Part shown: one piece after another, positions 25,169-34,170 of the stretch
Numbering within the stretch: the first letter of the stretch is position 1
Layout: the number at the start of each line of letters is the position of its first letter
Assembly (NCBI GenBank): GCA_948964545.1
Contig: CAREDV010000002.1
Span: forward strand, 91,983 to 155,982
Direction of reading: 5' to 3'
Source: an uncultured bacterium
GTDB lineage: Bacteria > Cyanobacteriota > Vampirovibrionia > Gastranaerophilales > Gastranaerophilaceae
Length of the DNA: 64,000 nucleotides
Made by a program: the position numbers and the translations under genes
Notes under the pieces: model-generated
Told to the model about the DNA's origin: nothing
Database searches by the model: none
What the model saw: only the letters and a program-made list of their open reading frames with translations

Positions 25169-26487
25169 TAATTAATTCAAACATAGTCGGGATTATTGCC
25201 GATGATTTAACGGGTGCAAACGATACAGCACTGCAATTTCACTTGAAAGGCGCAAATACGCAGATTTTATTGTCTGACGAGCTTGAACCTTTGAATGTTA
25301 AAGGAACTCAAACATGGGCTATTGCTACAGAAAGCCGTAATGTTGAACCTGAAATTGCTTATGAAAAAGTTTCAAAAACTGCAAAAATGTTTGCAGAAAA
25401 ATTAAATCCCGATTTTGTTTATAAAAAAATTGATTCTACTATTAGAGGAAATATTGCGCCTGAAGTTTTGGCAATTATTTCGGAATTTGAATTTGATGCA
25501 TCAGTAATAGTTCCTGCATTTCCAGCTGAAATGAGAACAACTGTCGGCGGATACCATCTTTTGCGCGGAGTACCTATTGAACGTACAGAAATGGCGCGAG
25601 ACCCGCATTCACCGATTTTGGAATCCCATGTTCCGACATTGCTGAAATCACAGTTAGCACCTGAATATCAAAATCTTGTCGGCCATATTGAACTTAAAAC
25701 CGTTATGAAAGGCGCAGGTCCTGTGCTGCAAAAGATTAACGAACTTGTTAATGAGGGTAAAAAACTTATTGTTACTGATGCTGTATCTACCGTTGATGTT
25801 GAACAGGTTGCACTTGCAATAAAAAAATCGGAAAACAAAATTCTGCCTACAGGAACTGCAGCATTTGCTCAGGCTTTGAGTGAATTCTGGTTTGCTGATT
25901 TGGAAGGAGAGCATATAATGAAAACTTTTCCGCGGCTTCCAAAATTTATTGTATCAGGAAGTGCAACTCAGATTACGGCAAATCAGATTGAAAAGCTTGA
26001 AAATAGTGACGAGTATGAAAATGTTTTATCAATAAGTTTTGATTTAAAAACTGTTCTTGGCGGGGTTACTGATGAACTTGTCGACAGAATTGTTTCTAAT
26101 TTAAATTTTGATAATACTGTTGTTGTCCATACTTCAAAGTTGATTAAAGACTTTGATGGTTTTTCTGATGACAGTTTAAATGCAGAGCTTACAAAAGCAA
26201 ATCTTGCCTGTGTTATTACGGATTTTCTTGCGGAATTGACCAAACGTGTTCTTGATAAGAAAGAAGCTATATTGATAACTCTTGGTGGTGAAACTTCATA
26301 TAAATGCTGCAGTGCAATATGTGCCTGCCAGCTTCAGCTTGTAGATGAAGTTGCACCTGCAATTGCATTATCGCTTGATCATAACGCGCAATGGATAGTT
26401 ACAAAGTCAGGAAATTTGGGCGGGGCAAATACTTTAATTGATATCTTAAAATATTTTGATTCTCATGGCGGATTGGTGAATGAATAA
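25165..26487 (+). CDS. four-carbon acid sugar kinase family protein (DUF1537/OtnK-like)
   Basis: 440 residues. The N-terminal IADDLTGANDTA and KKIDSTIRGNI, and the C-terminal SGSATQITANQIE and ITLGGETS, are the two-domain signature of this ATP-dependent kinase family. Characterised members phosphorylate D-threonate, D- or L-erythronate or related acids. The next gene is PdxA-like, overlapping by 8 bases; the kinase-PdxA2 pair is known from D-threonate catabolism, where the product is oxidised and decarboxylated to dihydroxyacetone phosphate. An alternative is supply of 4-phosphohydroxythreonine for vitamin B6. Coupling to ssb by ATGA is unexpected. Confidence 0.88.
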   Translation: MIINSNIVGIIADDLTGANDTALQFHLKGANTQILLSDELEPLNVKGTQTWAIATESRNVEPEIAYEKVSKTAKMFAEKLNPDFVYKKIDSTIRGNIAPEVLAIISEFEFDASVIVPAFPAEMRTTVGGYHLLRGVPIERTEMARDPHSPILESHVPTLLKSQLAPEYQNLVGHIELKTVMKGAGPVLQKINELVNEGKKLIVTDAVSTVDVEQVALAIKKSENKILPTGTAAFAQALSEFWFADLEGEHIMKTFPRLPKFIVSGSATQITANQIEKLENSDEYENVLSISFDLKTVLGGVTDELVDRIVSNLNFDNTVVVHTSKLIKDFDGFSDDSLNAELTKANLACVITDFLAELTKRVLDKKEAILITLGGETSYKCCSAICACQLQLVDEVAPAIALSLDHNAQWIVTKSGNLGGANTLIDILKYFDSHGGLVNE

Positions 26488-27361
26488 AATCGCTATAACA
26501 ACAGGTGATCCAAACGGGATTGGTGCGGAAATTACTATTAAGGCGCTGAATAAACTTAATCCAGAAAATATTGTTTTGATTTCTAACAAACGGGTTTTAG
26601 ATTTTTACGGGAAGCTTAATAAGGATTATGAGATAATTGAAATTCCTTATGAAACTGATGTTCAGCCAGGAAAAATTACTGCACAGGCGGGTGAATTTTC
26701 TTTTTTATCTATAAAAAAAGCCTGCGAAATTGGGGCAAAAGCTTTAGTTACCGCGCCTGTTGCGAAAAGTGCACTTTATCTTGCAGGACATAAATTTAAC
26801 GGGCAGACTGAAATTTTACAAAAATATCTTGCTCATGACGGTCAGCTTGCTGAAATGCTTTTTGTCGCAGGCGGATTTAGAGTTCTGCTTTTAACACGCC
26901 ATGTGGCTTTGAAAGAAATTAACATGTCACGTGAAATGGTCGTTGAAAAAATCTCTAATTTGAAAGACTTTTTTGTGTCGCATCTTGGTATAAAAGAGCC
27001 GAAATTTGCACTGTGTGCCTTTAATCCGCATGCGGGCGAAGACGGGATTTTGGGACGTGAAGAAATTGAAATATTAAAGCCAGCGGTTGATGAACTGCGC
27101 GAAAAAGGAATAAATATTACAAATCCTTTGCCAGCTGATACGTTATTTGTAAAAGCATTGAATTATGACTGCTGTATTGCAAATTATCATGATCAGGGAT
27201 TAATTCCAATTAAGACTGTTGCGGGCGATAAAACGGTTAATATGACAATCGGTTTGGATATAATAAGAACTTCTCCCGGTCATGGAACGGCATTTGATAT
27301 TGCGGGAAAAAATATCGCGGATGAAACAGGCATGATTGAAGCTATTAAGGCTGTATTATAA
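26480..27361 (+). CDS. pdxA: 4-hydroxythreonine-4-phosphate dehydrogenase PdxA or PdxA2
   Basis: 293 residues, a little shorter than E. coli PdxA (329). TTGDPNGIGAEITIKAL at the N-terminus, TAPVAKSAL, GHKFNGQTEIL, NYHDQGLIPIKTV and TSPGHGTAFDIAGK are the conserved substrate, metal and NAD motifs. It oxidises 4-phosphohydroxy-L-threonine in pyridoxal phosphate synthesis, or 4-phospho-D-threonate/erythronate in the PdxA2 subgroup. The partner kinase gene upstream makes the second role a real option; no pdxJ is visible here. It begins ATGAATAAAATC inside the kinase end. A terminator follows. Confidence 0.9.
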   Translation: MNKIAITTGDPNGIGAEITIKALNKLNPENIVLISNKRVLDFYGKLNKDYEIIEIPYETDVQPGKITAQAGEFSFLSIKKACEIGAKALVTAPVAKSALYLAGHKFNGQTEILQKYLAHDGQLAEMLFVAGGFRVLLLTRHVALKEINMSREMVVEKISNLKDFFVSHLGIKEPKFALCAFNPHAGEDGILGREEIEILKPAVDELREKGINITNPLPADTLFVKALNYDCCIANYHDQGLIPIKTVAGDKTVNMTIGLDIIRTSPGHGTAFDIAGKNIADETGMIEAIKAVL

Positions 27362-27390
27362 AAAAGACCTCGTAAAGAGGTCTTTTTTTA
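27360..27390. terminator. bidirectional intrinsic terminator
   Basis: AAAAAGACCTC-GTAAA-GAGGTCTTTTT between convergent pdxA and secF. Confidence 0.9.
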
Positions 27391-27391
27391 T

Positions 27392-28354
27392 TTAAGCTGT
27401 AACTTTCTGCTGTTTATCATTCCAAAAGTCGATTAACATACTACAGAAGAATATACTTGAGTATGTTCCGATTGCAATACCCAGAATCATACAGAGTACA
27501 AAATCTCTTGTTGTTACGCCGCCCCAGAAATACAGTGCCAATAATGTAATCAAAGTGGTTAGTGATGTATTGATACTTCTTGTTAAAGTTTGATTTACCG
27601 AAGCGTCAACGATTTCTCCGAATGACATTTTCTTAGAATAGTAACGTAAGTTCTCTCTGATTCTGTCAAATACAACGATTGTATCGTGAACGGAGAAACC
27701 TATTACTGTCAAGATTGCGGTGATAAACAAGCCATCTATTTGTACGTTATAAACTAACCCTAATATTGAGAATATACCGACAACAAACACAACGTCATGT
27801 AATACACCCAAAATTGCAGCAAGCGCATAATCAAATCTGAATCGGAACGACAAATATGCTACAATTCCCAAAAATGCAAGAGTTACTGCGATTAATGAAT
27901 TTTTAAATAACTCTTTACCCATTGTAGGACCTACAGAACTTACTGAAATTAATTCAGGGTTAGTGTAGTTTTTTGTTAAACATTCTGTGATTTTGTCAGC
28001 TTCATCTGAACCCTCATCAATAAATTTTGTTCTTATAGAAATTATTGAATTGATGTTTGATTTAGTGTTTTCCTGCTGAGTGTTATTTACGTTAAGAATT
28101 TGGATGTAAGGGTTTTCAACACCGATACCTTCCAAAGCTTCTCTTGTTTTTGTAACATCATTATTTTCAAGTTTCTGCTCCAAACCATACTGCAAAATAG
28201 TACCGCCAGTATAGTCAATACCTACTTTCAAAGGTGTGTGGTTTGAATATGTCACTGCGGAATAAATCATTGCAATGATACCGGGTACTAAAAGTATGGT
28301 TGTCAAAAGCATCCACCACCATCTATATTTTACTACTTTAATTTTATCTTTCAT
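27392..28354 (-). CDS. secF: protein translocase subunit SecF
   Basis: 320 residues. One N-terminal membrane helix (about 11-33), a periplasmic domain starting VGIDYTGGTILQYGL, then five C-terminal helices with the signature HDTIVVFDRIRENLR. SecF pairs with SecD to use the proton or sodium gradient to pull proteins through SecYEG. It starts 9 bases after secD ends. It would serve export of the many signal-peptide proteins in this window. Confidence 0.96.
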   Translation of the reverse strand: MKDKIKVVKYRWWWMLLTTILLVPGIIAMIYSAVTYSNHTPLKVGIDYTGGTILQYGLEQKLENNDVTKTREALEGIGVENPYIQILNVNNTQQENTKSNINSIISIRTKFIDEGSDEADKITECLTKNYTNPELISVSSVGPTMGKELFKNSLIAVTLAFLGIVAYLSFRFRFDYALAAILGVLHDVVFVVGIFSILGLVYNVQIDGLFITAILTVIGFSVHDTIVVFDRIRENLRYYSKKMSFGEIVDASVNQTLTRSINTSLTTLITLLALYFWGGVTTRDFVLCMILGIAIGTYSSIFFCSMLIDFWNDKQQKVTA

Positions 28355-28363
28355 TGTAATCTC

Positions 28364-29671
28364 CTAGTCTAAAATTCCAAAACGAGCTTTTTCACGTTTT
28401 GTTTCTGTTGCTTCATAACTTTGTCCGATTTCGTCTTTTCTAAGTCCGAACAGTGCAGGGTGTTTAAGCTCGCCTGTACCGAAGATTAAGTGCATGAAGT
28501 TTTTAGTAACCGTAATTGCCGTAAACATTGATACCATAACACCGATTGCAAGTGTTAAAGCAAAACCTTTTACAACGCTCGTACCTAAAAGGTAAAGGAT
28601 TGTACAGGTTATGATTGTTGTCATGTTTGAGTCGAAAATACTTGTGAATGCTCTGTCAAAACCTGAATTAATCGCAGTAAACAGGTTTCTGCCCGCTCTC
28701 AATTCTTCTTTTGTTCTTTCAAAAATAAGGATGTTAGCATCAACTGCCATACCGATTGAAAGAATAAAGCCTGCAATGCCTGCAAGAGTTAAGGTTACAG
28801 GGATTGTTTTAAATAGTGCAAACAAAATCAAGCTGTATATGATTAATGCAATGTCTGCAATAACTCCGGGTACGTGGTAGAACAAAATCATAAATATCAT
28901 AACAGCAGAAAGTCCGATGATACCTGCTTTTTGAGATTTTGCAATGCTGTCTGCACCAAGTGTCGGTCCTACTGTGTTTTCTTCTACAATTTTAGCAGGA
29001 ACAGGCAGAGCACCTGCATTTAACAAATTAACCATTCTTTCAGCTTCTTCATAAGCAAATCCGCTGTCGCCGCCTGAGATTTGGGCTTTACCGCCGTAAA
29101 TTGCTTCGTTTACTCTAGGTGCTGATTGAAGTTCTCCATCAAAGAATATTGCCATTTGCTGGCCGACAAGTGATTTAGTTAAATCTGCGAATTTTTTAGC
29201 ACCCTCAGCGTTAAATTCAAGTGATACAACCCATTGACCAGTTGAATCTGTGCTTAAAATCGATTTAGAAAGGTCTTGCCCAGTTAAGCCTGTTGAAACC
29301 CAAATCGGTGAACCATCAGCAGCTTTTCCCTCTTTTTTAAATTCTAATTGTGCAGTTTCACCGATAAAAGCTTTAGCTTCTTTTAAATCAGTAATGTTCG
29401 GGATTTCTACCAATAATCTTTTATCACCAACCTGTTGGACAACTGTTTCTGCTACACCAAGTTTGTTAACACGTTGTTCAATTGCAAATTGAAGTCTATT
29501 CATAACATCAGGTGTGATTTTTGCGATACTTTCAGTGGTTTCTGCTTCAAGTAATAATCTTGAACCGCCAACCAAATCAAGTCCTAATTTTGTTGGTTTA
29601 ACGAAGATAAGTATTGACGATACAATTACTACCGCTGCAATAAACCAAAACATTAAAATTTTGTTTTTCAT
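28364..29671 (-). CDS. secD: protein translocase subunit SecD
   Basis: 435 residues. It has an N-terminal helix, then LGLDLVGGSRLLLEAET, the periplasmic ferredoxin-like base and head, and a six-helix RND-like membrane part containing GMAVDANILIFERTKEEL. It is shorter than E. coli SecD (615) because the P1 head is small, as in other phyla. The start ATG follows a GAGGAATAAAA ribosome site. Upstream YajC is not present. Forms a two-gene unit with secF. Confidence 0.96.
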   Translation of the reverse strand: MKNKILMFWFIAAVVIVSSILIFVKPTKLGLDLVGGSRLLLEAETTESIAKITPDVMNRLQFAIEQRVNKLGVAETVVQQVGDKRLLVEIPNITDLKEAKAFIGETAQLEFKKEGKAADGSPIWVSTGLTGQDLSKSILSTDSTGQWVVSLEFNAEGAKKFADLTKSLVGQQMAIFFDGELQSAPRVNEAIYGGKAQISGGDSGFAYEEAERMVNLLNAGALPVPAKIVEENTVGPTLGADSIAKSQKAGIIGLSAVMIFMILFYHVPGVIADIALIIYSLILFALFKTIPVTLTLAGIAGFILSIGMAVDANILIFERTKEELRAGRNLFTAINSGFDRAFTSIFDSNMTTIITCTILYLLGTSVVKGFALTLAIGVMVSMFTAITVTKNFMHLIFGTGELKHPALFGLRKDEIGQSYEATETKREKARFGILD

Positions 29672-29733
29672 TTTTATTCCTCTTTATATATATATTTTAT
29701 TCAATATAATAATTTTTGTTATAGCCGTTGTGA

Positions 29734-30627
29734 CTAATCTTCATTAATTTTGTCAAGAACTTTAAACAAGTCTTGTTTTTCAGTATCTGTAAGTTCTACA
29801 AGCGGTCGTCTTACATAATCCTCAATGATTCCATTATGTGCGAGTGCAGCTTTTACAGGTATTGGGTTTGGACACATAAACAGTTTTCTAAAAGCAGGAT
29901 ATAATTTCTTATGCATATTAACAGCGGGAAGAAATTCACCAGTTTTGTAGTTTCTAATCATTGATTTCATTTGCGGTCCAAAAATGTGAGAAGCAACTGA
30001 AACAACACCTCTTGCACCCAAAGAAAGCATTGGAAGTGTTAAACTGTCGTCGCCTGAAAGGATTGAAAAATCTTCTGGGCAGTTAAGTTTCATTTCAGTC
30101 ACCATATCCATATCGCCGTAACTTTGTTTGATAGCTACGATATTTTGGTATTTTTCAGCCAATTGTGCAACTGTTTCTGGAAGCATGTTAACACCTGTTC
30201 TTCCAGGAATGTTATAAATGATAATTGGAAGGCTTGTGTTTTCCGCTACTGCTGAAAAGTGTTCAATCATACCTTTTTGAGAAGGTTTGTTGTAGTATGG
30301 AACAACTGATAAAATTGCGTCAACTTCTTCTTTTTGTGCCCATTTTGCAGCCATAACTGCTGTGTCTGTTGAATTTGAACCAGCGTTCATAATAACTTTT
30401 GCTTTATTAGCGACAGCACGTTTTACTGTACTTAAAAGTTCAAATTCTTCTTCATGCGTCAAGGTAGGCCCTTCGCCTGTAGTTCCTGCAACAAGAACAG
30501 CATCTGTTCCATGTGTGATTAAATATTTAGCAAGTTCTTCAGCTTTATTATAGTCAATTTCACGTTTAGAATTAAACGGAGTGACCATTGCTGTAATAAC
30601 TTCTCCTGCATCGTATCTTAAAGCCAT
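29734..30627 (-). CDS. dapA: 4-hydroxy-tetrahydrodipicolinate synthase
   Basis: 297 residues with a TIM barrel. It condenses pyruvate with aspartate semialdehyde, the first step toward diaminopimelate and lysine. VAGTTGEGPTL holds the catalytic threonines, YNIPGRTGVNM the catalytic tyrosine and IVAIKQSYGDMD the Schiff-base lysine. The last segment reads KQSYGD where most DapA have KEATGD, a mild divergence. GAGGT lies 7 bases before the ATG. It is followed after about 60 bases by secD on the same strand, with no obvious functional link. Confidence 0.93.
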   Translation of the reverse strand: MALRYDAGEVITAMVTPFNSKREIDYNKAEELAKYLITHGTDAVLVAGTTGEGPTLTHEEEFELLSTVKRAVANKAKVIMNAGSNSTDTAVMAAKWAQKEEVDAILSVVPYYNKPSQKGMIEHFSAVAENTSLPIIIYNIPGRTGVNMLPETVAQLAEKYQNIVAIKQSYGDMDMVTEMKLNCPEDFSILSGDDSLTLPMLSLGARGVVSVASHIFGPQMKSMIRNYKTGEFLPAVNMHKKLYPAFRKLFMCPNPIPVKAALAHNGIIEDYVRRPLVELTDTEKQDLFKVLDKINED

Positions 30628-30717
30628 ATTAAATACCTCATTTTACTCTATCCCTGACTTTTATTATAAAACAAAAGCGTGAAAAATGTTCAAATATTAA
30701 GTTATTTTTTATTTTTT

Positions 30718-30746
30718 TTGTTCAAATTTATAGTTTATGATAACAT
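30718..30746 (+). promoter_or_regulatory. candidate promoter of lpt-dprA-topA-aroE-pilin operon
   Basis: TTGTTC (30718-30723), 17-base spacer, TAACAT (30741-30746). If used, transcription starts close to the ATG at 30755, giving a nearly leaderless lptC message. Weak match. Confidence 0.4.
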
Positions 30747-30754
30747 TTATATAT

Positions 30755-31357
30755 ATGGACTTGAAGAGCAGATTACAAAATTTGAGTAAGAAACAAAAAG
30801 CTTATATAGGAGCTTTTGCTGTTGTAGTGTCGCTTTTGATGTGGGCATTTGTTTCAGCTGGTATTATTACACACAATTTTAACAGAAGCCAGCTGCAGAC
30901 AGATCAAGACAGGCAGGAAGCGTTAATCAAAGGGATTATTCTTACAGAAACAAAGGATGACAAGAAGTATTGGGAGCTTTACGGCGAAAGCGGCAACTAT
31001 GACAGCAAGAACGGTGTTGCCATGCTCAATAATCTTGTAGGGAATTTTTATAATGATAATAATGAAGTTTCTATGAGTTTTGAATCTTCAAAGGGTACAT
31101 ATAACGAAAATAAATCTCAAATAATTTTGTATGAAGATACTTTTATTGTTCTGAAAGATTTTACAACATTGAGGGCAAATAAATTGGTTTGGTCAGGGAG
31201 TGATGTTCCTATTGTGGCAGAGGGGAATGTAAGAATTACAAGAAACAATGATTTTATAGCCACTGCTGCAAAAGTTGAAATCAGTCCTGAATATGATAGG
31301 TTTAAAATTATTGGAAATACTGTATCTAAAGTTTACAGTGATAAGGAGATAAAGTGA
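30755..31357 (+). CDS. lptC: LptC-like LPS export protein, membrane anchored
   Basis: About 200 residues from the ATG at 30755. The ATG at 30737 overlaps the candidate -10 and also lacks an SD; either is possible. One N-terminal membrane helix (YIGAFAVVVSLLMWAFVSA) anchors a periplasmic beta-jellyroll with repeated strands such as ELYGESGNYDSKNGVAMLNN and SQIILYEDTFIVL, the LptC/OstA pattern. It should pass lipopolysaccharide from LptB2FG to LptA. lptA follows with a 4-base overlap (GTGA). It implies an outer membrane with LPS or a similar glycolipid. Confidence 0.85.
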   Translation: MDLKSRLQNLSKKQKAYIGAFAVVVSLLMWAFVSAGIITHNFNRSQLQTDQDRQEALIKGIILTETKDDKKYWELYGESGNYDSKNGVAMLNNLVGNFYNDNNEVSMSFESSKGTYNENKSQIILYEDTFIVLKDFTTLRANKLVWSGSDVPIVAEGNVRITRNNDFIATAAKVEISPEYDRFKIIGNTVSKVYSDKEIK

Positions 31358-32340
31358 AAAAGATATTAGGAATAATTACAGCGGTTTTGTTAATGACAGG
31401 ATTACTAGTTCAGGCTTCCGATCTTGTTATTGAATCTAAAACGCAAAGCTATGAAGAAAAAGATAATAGGATAAAGTTTGATGGTGATGTAAAAGTTACT
31501 GTTGATGATTTAAAAGTTGTCGGAGAATCCGCAGATGTAAGCATGGATAAAGACCAAAAACTTGATACTGCAACTTTTTATAATAAGCCTTATGCTTATG
31601 AAATCAAAAAAAATAAAAAGCGTGAGGTTAAGGCAAATATCTTACAGCTTTCATTGATTACAAAGGTTGTAAAAGCACAGGGAGATACGCAGTCAATTGT
31701 TTTTGAGGGCAAAACTCCTGTTGTAGTAATTAATGCTGATGAGCAGGAATATGATACAAAAACAGGTATTATGACCGCAAACGGTGCTGTAACTATTTTA
31801 TATAAGGAATTGGAAACATTTTCTGATAAAGCAAAAGTTAAAACAAATAAAAACGGCGATTTGAAAGATATTGAACTTATCGGAAATGCCAGAATTAAAC
31901 AGCAGGGCGGTAATGAATCTTTTGCGGACAGATTTTTTTATAATGCAGGAACAAAAGTTTTAACAGCAGTTGGCAATACAACGTCAAATGCAGTAATGGA
32001 TGACGGTCAAAAACTTGTCTTAAAATCTTCACGCCAGGAATATATTCAGGATAAAAATATATTTAATGCTTCAGGAAATGTTCAGGTTTGGTATGAGGAT
32101 TATCATGCAGCAGGACCTAAAATTACTGTATATCCAAATAAAGAGGGTAAGCCGAATGAAGTATACTTTACTGGACGTTCAAGCATTACGCAGGGTGTGA
32201 GAACTATTTATGCGGATAAAATCAGAATGACAATGAGTCCAAAAGATTTCCATGCTGACGGAAATACAAGAACTGTTATTAAAAATATCGGTTCTAACAA
32301 CGGCGACAAGAATGACAGTGGAATGGGGTTAGGATTATGA
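31354..32340 (+). CDS. lptA: LptA/OstA-family periplasmic LPS transport protein
   Basis: 328 residues from a GTG start behind AAGGAGATAAA. A signal peptide (ILGIITAVLLMTGLLVQAS) is followed by a long run of OstA-type beta repeats (e.g. FDGDVKVTVDDLKVVGESAD, INADEQEYDTKTGIMTANGA, FNASGNVQVWYEDYHAAGPK). It is about twice the length of E. coli LptA (185), so the bridge may be longer or it may combine LptA with extra jellyroll turns. It works with the LptC encoded before it to carry LPS across the periplasm. Its end overlaps the TPR gene by 4 bases. Confidence 0.87.
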   Translation: MKKILGIITAVLLMTGLLVQASDLVIESKTQSYEEKDNRIKFDGDVKVTVDDLKVVGESADVSMDKDQKLDTATFYNKPYAYEIKKNKKREVKANILQLSLITKVVKAQGDTQSIVFEGKTPVVVINADEQEYDTKTGIMTANGAVTILYKELETFSDKAKVKTNKNGDLKDIELIGNARIKQQGGNESFADRFFYNAGTKVLTAVGNTTSNAVMDDGQKLVLKSSRQEYIQDKNIFNASGNVQVWYEDYHAAGPKITVYPNKEGKPNEVYFTGRSSITQGVRTIYADKIRMTMSPKDFHADGNTRTVIKNIGSNNGDKNDSGMGLGL

Positions 32341-33104
32341 GCGTAGAAACAGCTTTAGAATTTTATAACAAAGGTGAATACAAACAGGCAATTGATGCAT
32401 TCAGTGTTGTTCTGGAAGAATGTCCCGAAAATGCGGAACTTTACAATAATATCGCATTGTGTTATGCAAACCTTGGTGATTACGAAAAAGCCGAAAAAAA
32501 TTATTTGAGAGCGCAGGAGTTAAATCCTAAACTTGCTCAGGTGTATATTAATCTTGCTGATATTTATTATCGTCAAAAAAATATGGCAGACGGTATCGGG
32601 CTTATTACTACAGGAATCTGTGAGATTCCCGATAATATGGTGTTGCGTCATTATCTTGCAAGGTTTTATATGGAAGATGCAAAATTAGACCTTGCAATTG
32701 ATGAACTTGAAACTATATTAGAGGTTCAGCCTGATAATTATGATGTATATTATGATTTGGGTAAAGTTCATTTTGAGCTTGGAAACTATGTTTGTGCTAT
32801 AGAAAATTTTGAAAATGTTCTTGAGTATAAAAGTGAAAATCCTTGGATTTATTATTATCTTGGGGAAGCTTATGAGGCTAATGATGAGATTGATAAGGCA
32901 ATTTCAAACTTTTTGAAAGCTATTGCACGCAATGAAGCTTTTTCACCGGCTTATAAAAAGGTTGCAATTTTATTTATGGCACGTGGTGATTATGAAGATG
33001 CGATTGAATATTTTGAAGATTATATTAATCTTGATATTCCCGAAGAAGAAGCAGGTAAAATCAGAGAGCTGGTAGAGAGAATTAAGAAAAAACAAAATGG
33101 ATAA
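32337..33104 (+). CDS. tetratricopeptide repeat protein
   Basis: 255 residues made of about seven consecutive TPR units (34-residue helix pairs), for example AELYNNIALCYANLGDYEKAE, AQVYINLADIYYRQKNMADG and PWIYYYLGEAYEANDEIDKA. No signal peptide, so a cytoplasmic scaffold. The ATG overlaps the lptA stop (ATGA) and the end overlaps dprA by 8 bases. TPR proteins often assist pilus or envelope assembly; here it sits between LPS transport and DprA, but its partner is not shown. Confidence 0.88.
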   Translation: MSVETALEFYNKGEYKQAIDAFSVVLEECPENAELYNNIALCYANLGDYEKAEKNYLRAQELNPKLAQVYINLADIYYRQKNMADGIGLITTGICEIPDNMVLRHYLARFYMEDAKLDLAIDELETILEVQPDNYDVYYDLGKVHFELGNYVCAIENFENVLEYKSENPWIYYYLGEAYEANDEIDKAISNFLKAIARNEAFSPAYKKVAILFMARGDYEDAIEYFEDYINLDIPEEEAGKIRELVERIKKKQNG

Positions 33105-34170
33105 ATTTTGGATAGCTTTATCATCAATAGAGGAGTTGAGCAGTTCTTTTATACAAAAACTGTATAATCATTTTGGCGATATTGAAAAAGCTTTTAATGC
33201 GGATGATTTGTCTGCTATTGACGGGTTAACCGTTAAAAAAGCCGAAAAGTTCTTACGCCTTCGGGATAAAACAGACCCTGACAAAGCCTTGCAGTTAGTT
33301 TTAGACCGCGGTGTTAACTATTTGACGTTTGAGGATGAAAGATATCCTCAAATGCTTCGTAATATTGATGATGCACCGTCAGTTTTATATTATAAAGGTG
33401 ATTTATTTGATTGTAATTTGGACAGGGCATTGGCAGTTGTTGGCTCGCGAAGAGCAACTAGTTATGCTAAAGATGCGTTGACAAAGATTATTTCTGAATT
33501 AAACGGAACAGATATCTGTATAGTTTCGGGTCTTGCATCAGGTATTGATACAACGGCGCATATATCTGCGCTTGACAATAATCTGAAAACAATCGGTGTT
33601 ATAGCAAGCGGTTTTGATTTTACATATCCTGCTTCAAATAAAGAGTTGTATAAACGGATTGAGAACGGGCATGGGGCTGTTTTGAGCGAATATTATCCTA
33701 CATTTGAACCGTTGAAATTCCGTTTCCCTCAAAGAAACAGAATTGTATCAGGTTTGAGTTACGGTACATTGGTGGCGGAAGCTTCTTTAAAAAGCGGAGC
33801 TTTAATTACTGCAAATTTAACTCTTGAACAGGGCAGAGAACTGATGTGCATACCCGGTCTTATTACTAATCCGAATACGCAGGGTATTTATAAGCTTCTC
33901 AAAAACGGTGCAACTTTAGTTACTTGTGCTGATGATGTTTTGGAGGCTTTGGGCTGGGAAGTTAAAATAGAGCAAAAAAGCTTGTTTGAATTTGATTTGT
34001 CGAAAGATGAACAAGTAATTTTTGATGCTCTTGAAATTGAGGATAAGTGTTTTGACGAGCTTCAAGCGTTTACCGGATTAAGTGTTGATGATTTGTTGAC
34101 CTACTTGACAACAATGGAGCTTAAAGGCATAATTAAACAGGTCGACGGGGATAGGTACAGGAAAATATAA
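33097..34170 (+). CDS. dprA: DNA-processing protein DprA
   Basis: 357 residues. An N-terminal helix-hairpin/SAM-like part precedes the Rossmann-like core: VVGSRRATSYAKDAL, IVSGLASGIDTTAHISAL, VIASGFDFTYPASNKEL, FRFPQRNRIVSGLS, VAEASLKSGALITA. A C-terminal winged helix follows (about 290-357). DprA loads RecA on incoming single-stranded DNA in natural transformation. The same transcription unit ends with a prepilin-like gene, and the window holds four of these, so a competence role is plausible. The stop overlaps the topA start (TAATG). Confidence 0.95.
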   Translation: MDKFWIALSSIEELSSSFIQKLYNHFGDIEKAFNADDLSAIDGLTVKKAEKFLRLRDKTDPDKALQLVLDRGVNYLTFEDERYPQMLRNIDDAPSVLYYKGDLFDCNLDRALAVVGSRRATSYAKDALTKIISELNGTDICIVSGLASGIDTTAHISALDNNLKTIGVIASGFDFTYPASNKELYKRIENGHGAVLSEYYPTFEPLKFRFPQRNRIVSGLSYGTLVAEASLKSGALITANLTLEQGRELMCIPGLITNPNTQGIYKLLKNGATLVTCADDVLEALGWEVKIEQKSLFEFDLSKDEQVIFDALEIEDKCFDELQAFTGLSVDDLLTYLTTMELKGIIKQVDGDRYRKI

